DNA of 64,000 bases from Halomonas alkalicola (GTDB taxonomy: Bacteria > Pseudomonadota > Gammaproteobacteria > Pseudomonadales > Halomonadaceae). The notes under the pieces are model-generated. The model was not told where the DNA came from. It ran no database searches and worked only from the letters and a program-made list of their open reading frames with translations. A program made the translations under genes and the position numbers. Location: assembly GCF_030704205.1 (NCBI RefSeq), contig NZ_CP131913.1, positions 1,736,001 through 1,800,000 of the forward strand, given 5' to 3'. This document shows, piece after piece, positions 1 to 9,025 of the stretch (position 1 is its first letter; every line of letters starts with the position of its first letter).

Positions 1-525
1 CTCCGCCACCAGGGTGGCGACCGGGAACAGCATGTCGGCCCCCTCCCCACGCTGGCGCAGCTCACCGTCGATCTCGAGGGTGAAGGTCAGCGCACTCCAG
101 TTGGGCACCTGAGAGAGCGGCAGGAAAGTGGAGAGCGGGCAGGCCCCGTCGAAGGCCTTGGAGACCTCCCAGGGATGCCCCTTCTCCTTGAGGCGGGTCT
201 GCAGGTCGCGCAGGGTCAGGTCCAGCCCAAGGCCGATCCCGACGATGGCGCGCTCGGCCTCATCGGCAGTGGCGTGGGAGAGCTCCTCGCCGACCAGCAG
301 CGCCAGCTCGGTCTCGTAATGCACCTCGCCCCGGGAGAAGGGCGCCTCGATGGGCTCCTCCAGCGGCACGGCACAGGTCGCCGGCTTGATGAACAGCAGC
401 GGCTCGCTGGGCACCGGATTGTCGAGCTCCCGGGCATGATCGGCGTAGTTGCGGCCGACGCAGACGATCTTGCCGAGCGCGTGGGGAAACTCCTGGCCAT
501 CGGTGAAACGTGGAACAAAGCGCAT
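1..525 (-). CDS. Fumarylacetoacetate hydrolase family protein (partial, C-terminus beyond left edge)
   Basis: The reading frame opens at the ATG at 525 and stays open to base 1, giving the first 175 residues; the stop lies outside the window. It starts MRFVPRF and contains KIVCVGRNYADHA, then LLFIKPATC, then HYETELALLVG. These are the N-terminal hallmarks of the FAH superfamily (YcgM type), where the HYE.E region supplies acidic ligands for the divalent metal. The family cleaves or decarboxylates C-C bonds of 2-oxo acids such as fumarylpyruvate or acylpyruvates. The exact substrate cannot be read from the sequence. It is not visibly co-transcribed with ectD, which ends about 105 bases upstream. 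The family call is firm, the substrate is open. Confidence 0.85.
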   Translation of the reverse strand, partial: MRFVPRFTDGQEFPHALGKIVCVGRNYADHARELDNPVPSEPLLFIKPATCAVPLEEPIEAPFSRGEVHYETELALLVGEELSHATADEAERAIVGIGLGLDLTLRDLQTRLKEKGHPWEVSKAFDGACPLSTFLPLSQVPNWSALTFTLEIDGELRQRGEGADMLFPVATLVAE

Positions 526-629
526 GGCGGGTCTTCTCCTTCTCATTATGCGTGCCGCATCTCGGCGACAAGCCATACAGTCTACCGCACCAGGCGCCGC
601 GTACCACTACCGCTGGCTCCACGGCCCCC

Positions 630-1628
630 CTACCCCGCCGGGGACCAGGCCTCGTCCGGGCCGTGGGCCAGGAAGCTCGGGCGACGCCGCGGCGCGGCAA
701 AAGGCGCCACGCAGCGGTTGTCGCGGCGGTTGTAGACGAAGAAGACGTTGCTTCTCGGGTCCGGCGACATGTTGGCGTTGGAGCCGTGCAAAACGTTGCA
801 GTCGAACAGCAGCAGCCCGCCGGCGGCTCCGGTGGGCGCCTCGATGCCGTGACGCTCGGCCAGGGCGGCAAGCGCCTCGTGGCCCGGCACGCCGAGCGCC
901 TGCCGCTTCAGGGACTGGCGATGGTTGTCGTCGGGCGTCTCGCCCAGGCAGGGCACGAAGACTCGGTGGGAGCCGGGGATCAGCATCAGCGGACCGTTGA
1001 AGGCGTGGTTGTCGGTGAGCACGATGGAGGCGCTCAGCGCATGCATGGCGGGCATGCCATCCTCGGCGTGCCAGGTCTCGAAGTCGGAGTGCCAGTCGAA
1101 GCCCTTACCCTCGAAGCCCGGCTTGTAGTTGATCCGCGACTGGTGAACGTAGGGCTCGCCACCGAGAATCTGGCGGGCCCGTCCCACCAGGCGAGGATCC
1201 CGGGCCAGCCGCCCGAGCCGCTCGGAGAGGAAGTGCACCGCGAACAGCGAGCGGATGGCACTGCCGGAGGGCTCGGTAATGCTGAAGTCGCGGCCGCGAT
1301 ACTCGGGGTTCTCCAGCAGCGCGGAAAGCTCACGACGCAGGGCGTCGAGTTCCTCGCCGCGGATGAACTCGGGCTCGAAGAGGAAGCCCTTGCGGTCGAA
1401 CTCCTCGAGCTGGGCCTGGCTCAGCGGGCCCTGGTCGGCGCGCCCCTTGACCACCGCTTCACGGCGGTTGAGCCAGGGCATGTCCAGGGGCTCGCTCAGG
1501 CGCGTGGGATAGGGGTCCTGCCCCGGGCGCGGCGCGCTCCTGACCCGGCTCTGGGGGTCAGGCGAGTCGACAACAGCCTGGGGAGTAACGGTATCGTGCA
1601 GCGTATGGTCAGACGTCCTGACTGACAT
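630..1628 (-). CDS. ectD: Ectoine hydroxylase
   Basis: This is a 332-residue Fe(II)/2-oxoglutarate dioxygenase that converts the osmolyte ectoine to 5-hydroxyectoine in the cytoplasm. The EctD signature is plain at FDWHSDFETWHAEDG, with the HxD iron ligands, followed by the distal His in LHGSNANMSPDPRSN, where the Arg binds 2-oxoglutarate. The N-terminal RSAPRPGQDPYPTRLSEPLD also matches Halomonas EctD. An upstream in-frame ATG at 1748 would add 40 residues of unlikely sequence. The ATG at 1628 is chosen because an AGGAGGTGA ribosome site sits 5 bases before it and because 332 residues is the family length. ectABC is not in the window, so ectD stands alone here. It is the best taxonomic marker in the window and points to Halomonadaceae. 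Confidence 0.95.
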   Translation of the reverse strand: MSVRTSDHTLHDTVTPQAVVDSPDPQSRVRSAPRPGQDPYPTRLSEPLDMPWLNRREAVVKGRADQGPLSQAQLEEFDRKGFLFEPEFIRGEELDALRRELSALLENPEYRGRDFSITEPSGSAIRSLFAVHFLSERLGRLARDPRLVGRARQILGGEPYVHQSRINYKPGFEGKGFDWHSDFETWHAEDGMPAMHALSASIVLTDNHAFNGPLMLIPGSHRVFVPCLGETPDDNHRQSLKRQALGVPGHEALAALAERHGIEAPTGAAGGLLLFDCNVLHGSNANMSPDPRSNVFFVYNRRDNRCVAPFAAPRRRPSFLAHGPDEAWSPAG

Positions 1629-1782
1629 GCAATCACCTCCTGTGAATCCGTGATCAGTTTCAGCAAGCATTCCGACGGCGAGGGCGCCGCGGGCGACCCC
1701 GGGCGGAATCGCGACAGGAAATATCGGGGTGGCACAGGCGGGTTTCAAGGCCGGCGAGGCCGCCGCCCAAGCAACAAAAAAC

Positions 1783-3131
1783 GGTTCTTCGTCGTTTCAC
1801 GTGGATTTGGCCTGGTCGAGCAGGCGTCCCACCGGGCTGCCAATCAGGTAGATCATGGCGATGAAATTGACCTCGTTCCGGTAGCCGCGTGCGCGTGACC
1901 GAGCCGCCTGGAACAGACCGTTCATGCCCTCCAGTCGTGCGTTCGTCAGTCCCGAGATCCAGCGCCTGACCACCGCGTCGGCGTGGCGCTCCAGCGTCGC
2001 CAGGGCCTTCCCCATCGGCTTCAGCAGTGGCTTCTCGGAGACCGCCGCCTTCATGACCTTAAGGTAGTTCGTGATGCGCCACCGAGCCGCTCGCGGCGTC
2101 GGGGCCTTCTGGATCCAGCGCAGCTTTTCCTTGATCACCCAGGCATCGGACGTGGCGCTCTGATCGGCCACCAGCTCCTGGAGCGATGCCAGCTGCTTGG
2201 GTGTCAGGTTCTCGTTGTCCAGGCTCTTCAGCAGGGCCCAGCGCAGCGACTTGGGGTGTCCCTGCTCCCGGCGCTCCTTCTTGCGCACCTCGTCCAGCCG
2301 CTTGGTGAAGGTCTGCACGATATGAAACCAGTCGACCGTGACCTCGGCCTTGGGAAGATGCTCGGCCACGCCGCTGAGGAAGGCGTTTGACATGTCGCAC
2401 ACGACCTCGACCACGTTGTCCGGGTCGCCGCCATGCGCCGCCAGGAAGGCGCTGAAGGCCTCGATGGCTTCCTTGCCGTGGCCTGGGACGGCAAAGATCA
2501 CCGGCTCCCGCTTGCGCTGCATGTCGAGAAACACCGTCACGTAGCGCTGGCCGCGCCGGGACGCGGTTTCGTCGACGCCGACGGTGGCTACGTTGCTCAA
2601 ATCCAGCTCCCCGAGCATGCGGCCAACGTAGTGGTGGACGATGCGCCACAGTCGCTTGTCAGAGATCTCCAGCTGCCGGGAGACGGCCAGCACCGGCATC
2701 TCCTTGACCAGCGACATGGCGGCCTGCTCGAACAGCAGGGTGAAGTCGCTGCCCGGCCGCGCCCAGGGCACCTCGATGCGCTTGACGCCATGCTCAGGGC
2801 ACTTGGTGCGAGGCACGCGGGCGTGCAGGTAGCAGTGATGCTGGAAGAAATTCAGGTGCCGCCAGGTCTTGTCGGCGAAATCGTGAGCCGGACAGGCCTG
2901 GCCGCACTCAGGGCAGGGGTAGAGGCTGCCTCGCTCGGCCTCGACGTAGAGATCCAGCCGATGGGGCGATACGGAAGTATCCAGGTGCTGATCCTTGAGG
3001 ATCCAGGGCGCTTGCAGGCCCAAGCCGAGGGTCAGAATCTGGGTGCCGTCCATGCCATACCTCCTGTCGTCGTGGAGGCCATATCCTGGCCCAGCTCAGG
3101 GGGCGAATTCCACACCCAACGACGAAGAGCC
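1783..3131 (-). mobile_element. ISL3-family insertion sequence, copy 1
   Basis: The element is 1,349 bp. Its ends are the inverted repeats GGTTCTTCGTCGTT (left) and, on the opposite strand, GGCTCTTCGTCGTT (right). The encoded transposase is identical to that of the inverted copy at 19385-20733. The flanking octamers here are CAAAAAAC and TATGTAAG and do not match, so this copy has no target-site duplication. Its right edge abuts a truncated DUF21 gene. The simplest inference is that adjacent DNA was deleted or recombined after insertion. Confidence 0.9.
1797..3053 (-). CDS. ISL3-family transposase
   Basis: A 418-residue transposase. An N-terminal zinc-finger region (CPECGQACPAHD about residues 47-58, then a C...C pair in KCPEH) is followed by a helix-turn-helix-like segment (LAVSRQLEISDKRLWRIVHHY). 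The DDE catalytic core follows, with the first Asp in ATVGVDETASRRG, the second in VCDMSNAFLSGV and downstream VDWFHIVQTFTK. The conserved ISL3 C-terminus is TNARLEGMNGLFQAARSRARGYRN. The start at 3053 lies behind GACAGGAGGTATGGC. The same protein is encoded by the second copy at 19463-20719. Confidence 0.93.
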   Translation of the reverse strand: MDGTQILTLGLGLQAPWILKDQHLDTSVSPHRLDLYVEAERGSLYPCPECGQACPAHDFADKTWRHLNFFQHHCYLHARVPRTKCPEHGVKRIEVPWARPGSDFTLLFEQAAMSLVKEMPVLAVSRQLEISDKRLWRIVHHYVGRMLGELDLSNVATVGVDETASRRGQRYVTVFLDMQRKREPVIFAVPGHGKEAIEAFSAFLAAHGGDPDNVVEVVCDMSNAFLSGVAEHLPKAEVTVDWFHIVQTFTKRLDEVRKKERREQGHPKSLRWALLKSLDNENLTPKQLASLQELVADQSATSDAWVIKEKLRWIQKAPTPRAARWRITNYLKVMKAAVSEKPLLKPMGKALATLERHADAVVRRWISGLTNARLEGMNGLFQAARSRARGYRNEVNFIAMIYLIGSPVGRLLDQAKST

Positions 3132-3398
3132 TATGTAAGGCTCTCCGAATATTACCGCCACCTGAGCTCCGACGCCGGTGGCGCCAACCGTATGTGCGAT
3201 GGTGTTGAGCGTTAGAATAGCGGCCAGTGGTCGGTCGATATTGGCTTTAAGTGCCGCGAGCGCTGCATGGACGGTAGGGCGGTCTTCTTTGAGCTGGGCA
3301 ATATAGCTCGGCGTGAGCGAGAGCAGTGCCGCTTCAAGTACAGAACACAGGAACGATACGGCAAGTGACGCAACGACGATCGCTGCAAGGAGAATCAT
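3132..3398 (-). pseudogene. DUF21 (CNNM/CorC-type) membrane protein, N-terminal fragment cut by ISL3
   Basis: About 89 residues survive from the ATG at 3398: a first transmembrane segment (MILLAAIVVASLAVSFLCS), the motif EAALLSLTPSYIAQL, and ALAALKANIDRPLAAILTLNTIAHTVGA, the signature of the DUF21 domain of CNNM/CorC/HlyC-type ion transporters. The natural frame ends at FGEPYIG, exactly where the ISL3 element begins at 3131. The frame then runs ten residues into the IS before stopping. The rest of the gene is not found on the other side of the element, so insertion was accompanied by loss of flanking DNA. A complete member would carry further helices and CBS domains. It is surely non-functional here. 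Confidence 0.8.
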
Positions 3399-3632
3399 GA
3401 GGGCTCGCTGAAAGGGCTGTTCCCGCTATATACGGAATTACCGCGGCGCTGTCAATGGCGATCTGCCAAGGCGCCTTCTCGGACCACGCATTATCCGCCA
3501 GGCCGAAACTGCCAACGCCGGATATTGGCACATCGAATGGCTAATGGTTGAGCAGTGAAGGTGCCCAAGCGCATGCGGCCCCCACACCGCTCGTGGTTCA
3601 GTTGCAGGTGCCCGTTGAGGGTCGGGTGCAGA

Positions 3633-4574
3633 CTAAACTCGTCCCTCCAGGGCGCTGCGCAAGCTACCGATGTCGACCTCGACGTACTCCAGCGTCGTGC
3701 TGATGTTGCTGTGGCCAAGCAGCGCCTTGACGATGTGTAGGTTGCGATCCGGTTCCTTCATCAACTCAGTGCCCAGGGTATGCCGGAATCGGTGTGGACT
3801 CATCTGGTAGCCGCAAATCTGGGAGAGCTTCTGATAGAAGCTCTCCACCTGCCAGGAGTCCATCGTCTCCATTCGGTGCCGAACGCTGAATCGGTTTACA
3901 TTGAAGAGCTGCTCGCCACGCTGGATACCCACCATCTTGGCCGAGTTCATCAAGTTCTCCAGGTGCGGGTAGAGAGCATTGGAGATAGGGACAAAGTGTT
4001 CGCGGTTGTTCTTGGCCCCCTGCCAGGTAGCGGTGAGCACACGACTTTTAAGGTTGATATCCTCAGGCTTCATCAGCAACAGCTGAGTCAGACGGATGCC
4101 CGTATGGTAGAACGTCTCGAACACGATCTCCCAAAACCAGACAGGGTGAAGTACTGAGGGCTTTTTTCGGTACCACTCCATCTTTTTATACAGGCCAATA
4201 GCTTCACGTGCCATTTCGACCTGCCGCTTGCTAAGGGTCTTCTTTCTCTTTTTGGGAGAGCTGACCTCCATCTTGGCAAAAGGATTGAACGAGATGTCGA
4301 TCAAGGCGTGATCGATCGCATGCTTGAAGAGGATTCGGTTGTGCCGGCAGTAGTTATTCCAACTTGAGTGTGCGAGGTTTCTACCCTCCTCCGAGAAGCA
4401 GAACTCCCTCCACTCCCTGACATCATCACGGGACACCTCCGCAGGCAGCTTATCCTGACCCACGAATCTCCGGAATAGCTTCACCGGAACGCTATAGGAA
4501 ATCCGGCTTCTTTCGGTCAGCCAGCGCTCAGAAAAATAGGATTGCAGCAAGTCGTCAAAGGTAAATGTTTTCAT
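3633..4574 (-). CDS. Tyrosine recombinase (phage-type integrase) of the ICE
   Basis: A 313-residue site-specific recombinase. The N-terminal SAM-like core-binding domain covers about residues 1-100. The catalytic domain shows Arg I in FYHTGIRLTQLLLMKPEDI, the HxxR box in MSPHRFRHTLGTELM and the terminal LLGHSNISTTLEYVEV with the nucleophilic Tyr. Its start overlaps the relaxase stop by ATGA, so the two are translationally coupled. Known members next to TraI-type relaxases in PAPI-1/pKLC102-like islands look similar; the larger P4-like integrase usually found at the attachment site is not in this window. Whether this enzyme excises the element or resolves transfer intermediates is not visible from the sequence. 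Confidence 0.88.
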   Translation of the reverse strand: MKTFTFDDLLQSYFSERWLTERSRISYSVPVKLFRRFVGQDKLPAEVSRDDVREWREFCFSEEGRNLAHSSWNNYCRHNRILFKHAIDHALIDISFNPFAKMEVSSPKKRKKTLSKRQVEMAREAIGLYKKMEWYRKKPSVLHPVWFWEIVFETFYHTGIRLTQLLLMKPEDINLKSRVLTATWQGAKNNREHFVPISNALYPHLENLMNSAKMVGIQRGEQLFNVNRFSVRHRMETMDSWQVESFYQKLSQICGYQMSPHRFRHTLGTELMKEPDRNLHIVKALLGHSNISTTLEYVEVDIGSLRSALEGRV

Positions 4575-6382
4575 TCTTCAGGCTTCCCATCAATCAGGTC
4601 AATAAAGGGGTTATCAAAAACCTCCTTACCCTCCTCCATCAGGTCATCCTTACCCACAAGATACCCAGAAAGCGTGCTCGACTTCTTGTTTGGACCTACC
4701 ACCCTTACCTTGTGAAAACTTCCGCCATCCTTGTTTTTCTTGTGCAGCTTCAGCTTCTGGAATGAATCCTGAACTTCTTTCCAGCCTTTCTCTTCTCCGC
4801 TCACCTCCTGACAATAGCGCTTGAACACCTTGGGGCTGATCACCATCAACATCCCATCCACGGCATGCACCAGAGCCTTGGAGTCGTTCATCAATATCTG
4901 GTGGGTTTTCAACCCGCCTCGCAGCCAGGCGAGAAAGTCTTCCCCGGATGATGACTGTCCAGGCGATGCCTGGCCCGTAAGCTTCTCGGCACCCGTATCA
5001 GGTTTACATGGCTGCCGCTCCAAACCTGGCGCTGCTTTCTCATCACCGCCTGTTGCAATATCAAGAATGGAGGCTTCCAGATCATCCTGGACTTCCTCGG
5101 TGCGACTCGACTCAGTCAGCTCACTTGAAGTTTCTGGAGTCGCAGGCTTGTCACCTGGCTCCTGATCTTTACGCTGTTGCCTAGCTGGCTGACTACCTTC
5201 ACCACTCTCACCGACGTCAATGGTCTCGACACTCCCCGAGAAAATCTCAGGCTCCTCATCACCGCTCCAAACGAGCGATTTATGAACCTTGAGCATGGAA
5301 AGATCGGTCCGCCACTCTCCCACCTCGACCCTGCACTTCCAGACCGAACGCCCCTCTGGATTCTCTATAATCAGGCCATGGGACTGCATTTCGTCATAGA
5401 GGCGAGACTCATTGGCTGGCACACCCTCTATGCCATGGGAAAGCAGGTAGCTCTTGATCTCTCGTGGTACCAGTGGCGTCACCAGCCACAGCGCCTCGGG
5501 AGTGACAAACCCCTGAGCGCCTTTTTCATTCAGGCGGATCTTTTCTGTGGCGATGTGGCGGATGGCACCTTTGAGCTTGCTCTGCAGGGATTCCCGGGGT
5601 GCCTTGTCGATATTGGAAACCTTGCCACCCAGCGACTTGGCCACGCTGGCCCTGTCGGCCTGGCTGACGATTTCTCCGATCACCCCGGAGCGTTCCGCGT
5701 GCCCACTGATGGCGTACATCACCAGTCCAAACAGCTCCGGCTGGCTTCTCAGCCACTCGAGCCCGGCATTGCCTATCACCTCCTTGCACAAGAGCGGGTT
5801 GGCCGCAGCGTGAAGGAAGTAATCTCGCCCCCTGATATAGCGAACGCGATACTGGTCGGGAATGATGCCCTCCCACAGGCACCACCTTCGGCCGGATTTC
5901 AGGTGTATATCGACGTCGACGATGACCTTGGCGATATCGTGCAGCAGGCAGGCATAGATGACCGCCACGCTCCACAGCTCTCCGGTAGAGGACTGCTTTT
6001 CGGGCGACTCCTTCGGAGGGAGTAGGTGCTGTCGTCGGAGCCTGAGGCCAAACACACAGGTCTCGAGGCCATGGTCCAGCATTCCACCCGGGTAGCTATG
6101 GTGGTGAGATTCCGAGGCTGGCAGCAGCTGGACACGCTCGGCGTAGCGTTGCAGCGGCTCCTTGACGTAGGCCTCGAACACCGGCGCTGTCAGCGAGGTG
6201 CTTTCCTGAATCGCTACGATCAGCTGCTGTCGATAGGGAGTGGCCAGAAGCTCCGCGCCGGTACGCGGGCTTTCCCATCCGGCGTCATCCTGGACGCTGT
6301 CGCTGTCGGTCGCGCTGCGGCGGCCGCGTAGAATGTTGAGAATCCGCAATGCTCGCTCCTCTGGATGCAGTCCGTGCATCAC
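4571..6382 (-). CDS. traI: MobH-family conjugative relaxase (TraI_2 domain)
   Basis: A 603-residue protein. The TraI_2/MobH region occupies about residues 35-330: ELLATPYRQQLI, the metal-binding SHHHSYPGGMLDHGLE (a HHH-type motif) and the HD pair in ACLLHDIAKVIVDVD. A low-complexity linker rich in Ser, Glu and Gln follows (residues about 380-490). A C-terminal DUF1528-like domain is seen in SSGEDFLAWLRGGLKTHQILMND and later. In the PAGI-2/ICEclc/SXT-like families this protein nicks the transfer origin and pilots the strand. The start at 6382 has two adjacent ATGs and no strong ribosome site, so the start is uncertain by one codon. No coupling protein or secretion genes are present nearby. Confidence 0.85.
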   Translation of the reverse strand: MMHGLHPEERALRILNILRGRRSATDSDSVQDDAGWESPRTGAELLATPYRQQLIVAIQESTSLTAPVFEAYVKEPLQRYAERVQLLPASESHHHSYPGGMLDHGLETCVFGLRLRRQHLLPPKESPEKQSSTGELWSVAVIYACLLHDIAKVIVDVDIHLKSGRRWCLWEGIIPDQYRVRYIRGRDYFLHAAANPLLCKEVIGNAGLEWLRSQPELFGLVMYAISGHAERSGVIGEIVSQADRASVAKSLGGKVSNIDKAPRESLQSKLKGAIRHIATEKIRLNEKGAQGFVTPEALWLVTPLVPREIKSYLLSHGIEGVPANESRLYDEMQSHGLIIENPEGRSVWKCRVEVGEWRTDLSMLKVHKSLVWSGDEEPEIFSGSVETIDVGESGEGSQPARQQRKDQEPGDKPATPETSSELTESSRTEEVQDDLEASILDIATGGDEKAAPGLERQPCKPDTGAEKLTGQASPGQSSSGEDFLAWLRGGLKTHQILMNDSKALVHAVDGMLMVISPKVFKRYCQEVSGEEKGWKEVQDSFQKLKLHKKNKDGGSFHKVRVVGPNKKSSTLSGYLVGKDDLMEEGKEVFDNPFIDLIDGKPEE

Positions 6383-6626
6383 AACGCTGGGCCCTGACGG
6401 GCACCAGCAGAAACGTTAAATGCGATGAGAGAGGTTTACCCCTGGGCACTCCTTGCCCTGGTGCAATAGCCATGGGATGCGACCCAAGCGCAGATGATTG
6501 TATTGATCAGGAAATTTATTTCATTGAGAACATCCGCATATACTTTATGAGAAGATTTTTAATTTATCTGTATCACCTAACTTACAACCAAAGTCGCATC
6601 AGTTAGTTACTCCCTACAGCAGCCAC

Positions 6627-6650
6627 AAAAACCCCCCTCCGAAGAGGGGG
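6627..6650 (-). terminator. Rho-independent terminator behind the ICE helicase gene
   Basis: Read on the minus strand, a stem CCCCCTC / GAGGGGGG with a TTCG loop (6632-6650) is followed directly by TTTTT (6627-6631). It lies 18 bases past the helicase stop at 6668 and so closes the transcript from the helicase group before the relaxase gene. The relaxase therefore probably has its own promoter in 6383-6626, a stretch that is AT-rich around 6500-6600. Confidence 0.85.
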
Positions 6651-6667
6651 CATGGGTTGGGTATCTG

Positions 6668-8932
6668 TCAGCTGACCAGCTGTCTGGCCAGGGCCATCTC
6701 CACGGAGTCTCCGTCCGTATTGAGGGCATCCAGGCCCGACTCGGGCACGTCTCCCGACGTGCTCTGGGCCACTGCGATCTTCTTGGCCATCAGCGACAGG
6801 CAGGCGATCTGTGACGATCCGGCATAGCCGAGGTAGAGCACCTTCACCGACTGCCGCTGGCCGATCCGCCAGGAGCGGCGAGCGGCCTGCTGCAGGGTGT
6901 AGACGTTCCAGCCCGTCTGCATGAAGACGATGGTGGGGAAGTCCAGCAGGTCGAGCCCGGTCTTCACCAGGTCCGGATTGGTGATCAGCACGTCGACACC
7001 GCGGTCGACCTGATCGGCAATCCAGTCCTCGCGTCGCTGGGTCTCCACGCTGGAGCGCAGCACCGCGACCTTGAAGCCGGCCTGGGTGAGCACCGCCTTG
7101 AGTCGGCTGCTGGTATCGCGCTTGCCGGTGTAGGTCGTGTAGACCAGCACCCTGCGACCCTCCGCCTTCTCTCGCCGGCAGATCTCCACCAGCTCGCGCT
7201 CCTTGGGCATCGGCTGCTGCTCGCCGTAGAGGCTCTTCACGAACGCCAGCAGGCTGCCCGAGCGCGGATGCTTGACCGTCTCCGGTCGGAAGCAGCAGTC
7301 CGGCCAGGCCAGCAGCGCATTGAGCACCACGCCCAGCAGGGTGGTGTCCTTGCGTGCCAGCGCCTGTCTGAGCTCGGCGGTCAGTTGCCCCTCGAGCCGC
7401 CGGTAGGCAAAGGCCTGCTCGTCGTCCATCGGCACTTCGATGAACTCTTCATCGTAGGGCGGCAACACGTTGCCACCGATGTCTTTGAGCTTGAGGAAGA
7501 CGGTGAAGGGCAGCACGTAGCGCATGATCCCCTTGGGGCCGAAGCCCGGGGCCTTGACGGTCCGCACCGACAGCTTCTTGCCTCGCGCTGTCTTGTGCGA
7601 ATCGCAATCGCGCTCGGTGTAGATGTCCTTCAACACCCCGTGGTCACGCAGGAACGACATGGCCGCAGGCCCCATCGATCCGCGCCCGTTGGGGCGATAG
7701 CCGTCTTCGAGCATCTTCGGCGTGAGGATGCGGAACAGCAGGTGGAACAGGTCGTCGGCATAGCCGCCCATCAGGGTGCCGGTCAGCAGCAGCGACTTGC
7801 GCGCCTTGGCGGCCAGCACGCCCATGGCCTGGCCCTGGGCCGACCCGGCGTTCTTGTACTCATGGCCCTCGTCCACGATCAGCAGATCGAAGGTGTGATC
7901 CGGCAGCTGCCGCTTGATGAACTCGCTCGGCTGATAGCCGCCTTCACCGAAGCCGAACTCCATCGTGGCCATGGCGCGCTCCATGCGGGCCGCCTGCCGG
8001 TCGGAGAACACCAGCTCGCCGTTTTCATCCATGAGGTTGATGAACTCGTGGATGTTGTCGCCCAGCAGCGTGGCCAGGAACTCCTCGCCAAACTGCTGCA
8101 CCAGGCGCTCCGAGGAGACCTTGCCGATGGTGGGCAGCTTGCGCAGCGCCTTGAGCACCAGGTCGCGCTGCAGGTTGCCCGTCGCCCGCTGTGGCCGCAT
8201 CAGCGTCCAGAGAGGGCTGTGACAGTACCGGCACTTGTGGCGCCGCTCCTCACGGAGAAACTGCGACAGCGATACCACCTCGTTGTCCCAGTCGACCACC
8301 GTGCCACCGCACTGGGGGCATGCCGCCAGCTCACCGCCCGGCACGCGCTTGCGCGCCGCGGCGGGACGCCAATGGAAGCCCATGCGCATGCGCACACGCC
8401 CCAGGATGAAGAACTCCGGCCGCCCATCGGACGGCTGGTCCAGGGCCTCACGGAGTTTGAGCAGCTTGACCAGGGTGTCCGGGCCGTTCAGTACCCAGAC
8501 CCTGGCCTGATCGACGGTCTCCAGGATCTCCCGCCGCCACTTGTAGACCAGGTGGGGCGGTGCGATCACCAGGAAGCGCCGATAGCCCTCGGCATGACAG
8601 ACCGCCGCCGTGGCGATGGCCATCATGGTCTTGCCGGTGCCCATCTCGGCGTTGATGATGCCCGCCGGCTCGTGCCGGTCGAGCAGCAGCGCTGAGATGG
8701 CCTGAACCACCTGGGCCTGCTCGGGGAAAGGCGCCCGCTTGAGGGCATCTATGATGGCCTGACGACGAGGGTTGGCCTCGCCGTCATAGACCGGAGGATG
8801 GGAGCGATTGAGCGAGGCCAGCAGGCCATCGCCAAACTCCTCCACGAAGGCGTTGAGGTTCACCTGAGGCCCGAAGGCCTCGCCAGACTGCGCCATGCCG
8901 GCCGGCGCCGGTAGCTGAATGATGTCGTTCAT
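6668..8932 (-). CDS. ICE-encoded SNF2/DEAD-type helicase
   Basis: A 754-residue superfamily 2 ATPase. Motif I is NAEMGTGKTMMAIA (about residues 105-118), motif II is LIVDEGHEYKNAG, motif III LLLTGTLMGGY, and motifs V-VI LITNPDLVKTGLDL ... QAARRSWRIGQRQSVKV. The QxxxRxxRxGQ box is typical of SNF2-like enzymes. A four-Cys zinc knuckle (CPQCGG and CRYCHSP) is inserted between motifs Ia and II. Homologues are standard cargo of PAGI-2/PFGI-1-type ICEs, probably acting on the element's DNA during transfer or replication, though the precise role is not established. The start at 8932 follows AAGGAG with 6-base spacing. The methylase gene lies upstream. Confidence 0.85.
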   Translation of the reverse strand: MNDIIQLPAPAGMAQSGEAFGPQVNLNAFVEEFGDGLLASLNRSHPPVYDGEANPRRQAIIDALKRAPFPEQAQVVQAISALLLDRHEPAGIINAEMGTGKTMMAIATAAVCHAEGYRRFLVIAPPHLVYKWRREILETVDQARVWVLNGPDTLVKLLKLREALDQPSDGRPEFFILGRVRMRMGFHWRPAAARKRVPGGELAACPQCGGTVVDWDNEVVSLSQFLREERRHKCRYCHSPLWTLMRPQRATGNLQRDLVLKALRKLPTIGKVSSERLVQQFGEEFLATLLGDNIHEFINLMDENGELVFSDRQAARMERAMATMEFGFGEGGYQPSEFIKRQLPDHTFDLLIVDEGHEYKNAGSAQGQAMGVLAAKARKSLLLTGTLMGGYADDLFHLLFRILTPKMLEDGYRPNGRGSMGPAAMSFLRDHGVLKDIYTERDCDSHKTARGKKLSVRTVKAPGFGPKGIMRYVLPFTVFLKLKDIGGNVLPPYDEEFIEVPMDDEQAFAYRRLEGQLTAELRQALARKDTTLLGVVLNALLAWPDCCFRPETVKHPRSGSLLAFVKSLYGEQQPMPKERELVEICRREKAEGRRVLVYTTYTGKRDTSSRLKAVLTQAGFKVAVLRSSVETQRREDWIADQVDRGVDVLITNPDLVKTGLDLLDFPTIVFMQTGWNVYTLQQAARRSWRIGQRQSVKVLYLGYAGSSQIACLSLMAKKIAVAQSTSGDVPESGLDALNTDGDSVEMALARQLVS

Positions 8933-8978
8933 GTCCGTCTCCTTGTGCACAAGAAAACGGCGGACACTCCCCTCCCCT

Positions 8979-9023
8979 GGCGGGTTGGAAAGGCCCGCCG
9001 TGGGGAATGGCGCCCGGGGCGCC
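8979..9023. other. Two back-to-back hairpins between ICE genes
   Basis: GGCGGG/CCCGCC with a 9-base loop (8979-8999) is followed by GGCGCC/GGCGCC with a 3-base loop (9009-9023). They fill the gap between the methylase stop (9026) and the helicase ribosome site. There is no T-run, so they look more like RNA processing, stability or attenuation structures than terminators. Similar hairpins sit in the other gaps of this gene group (11239-11254, 11932-11961, 12541-12583, 13014-13042). Confidence 0.6.
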
Positions 9024-9025
9024 GG

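Noticed and set aside
7268..8695. A 475-codon plus-strand frame opposite the ICE helicase
   Set aside because: Antisense shadow; all helicase motifs are on the other strand.
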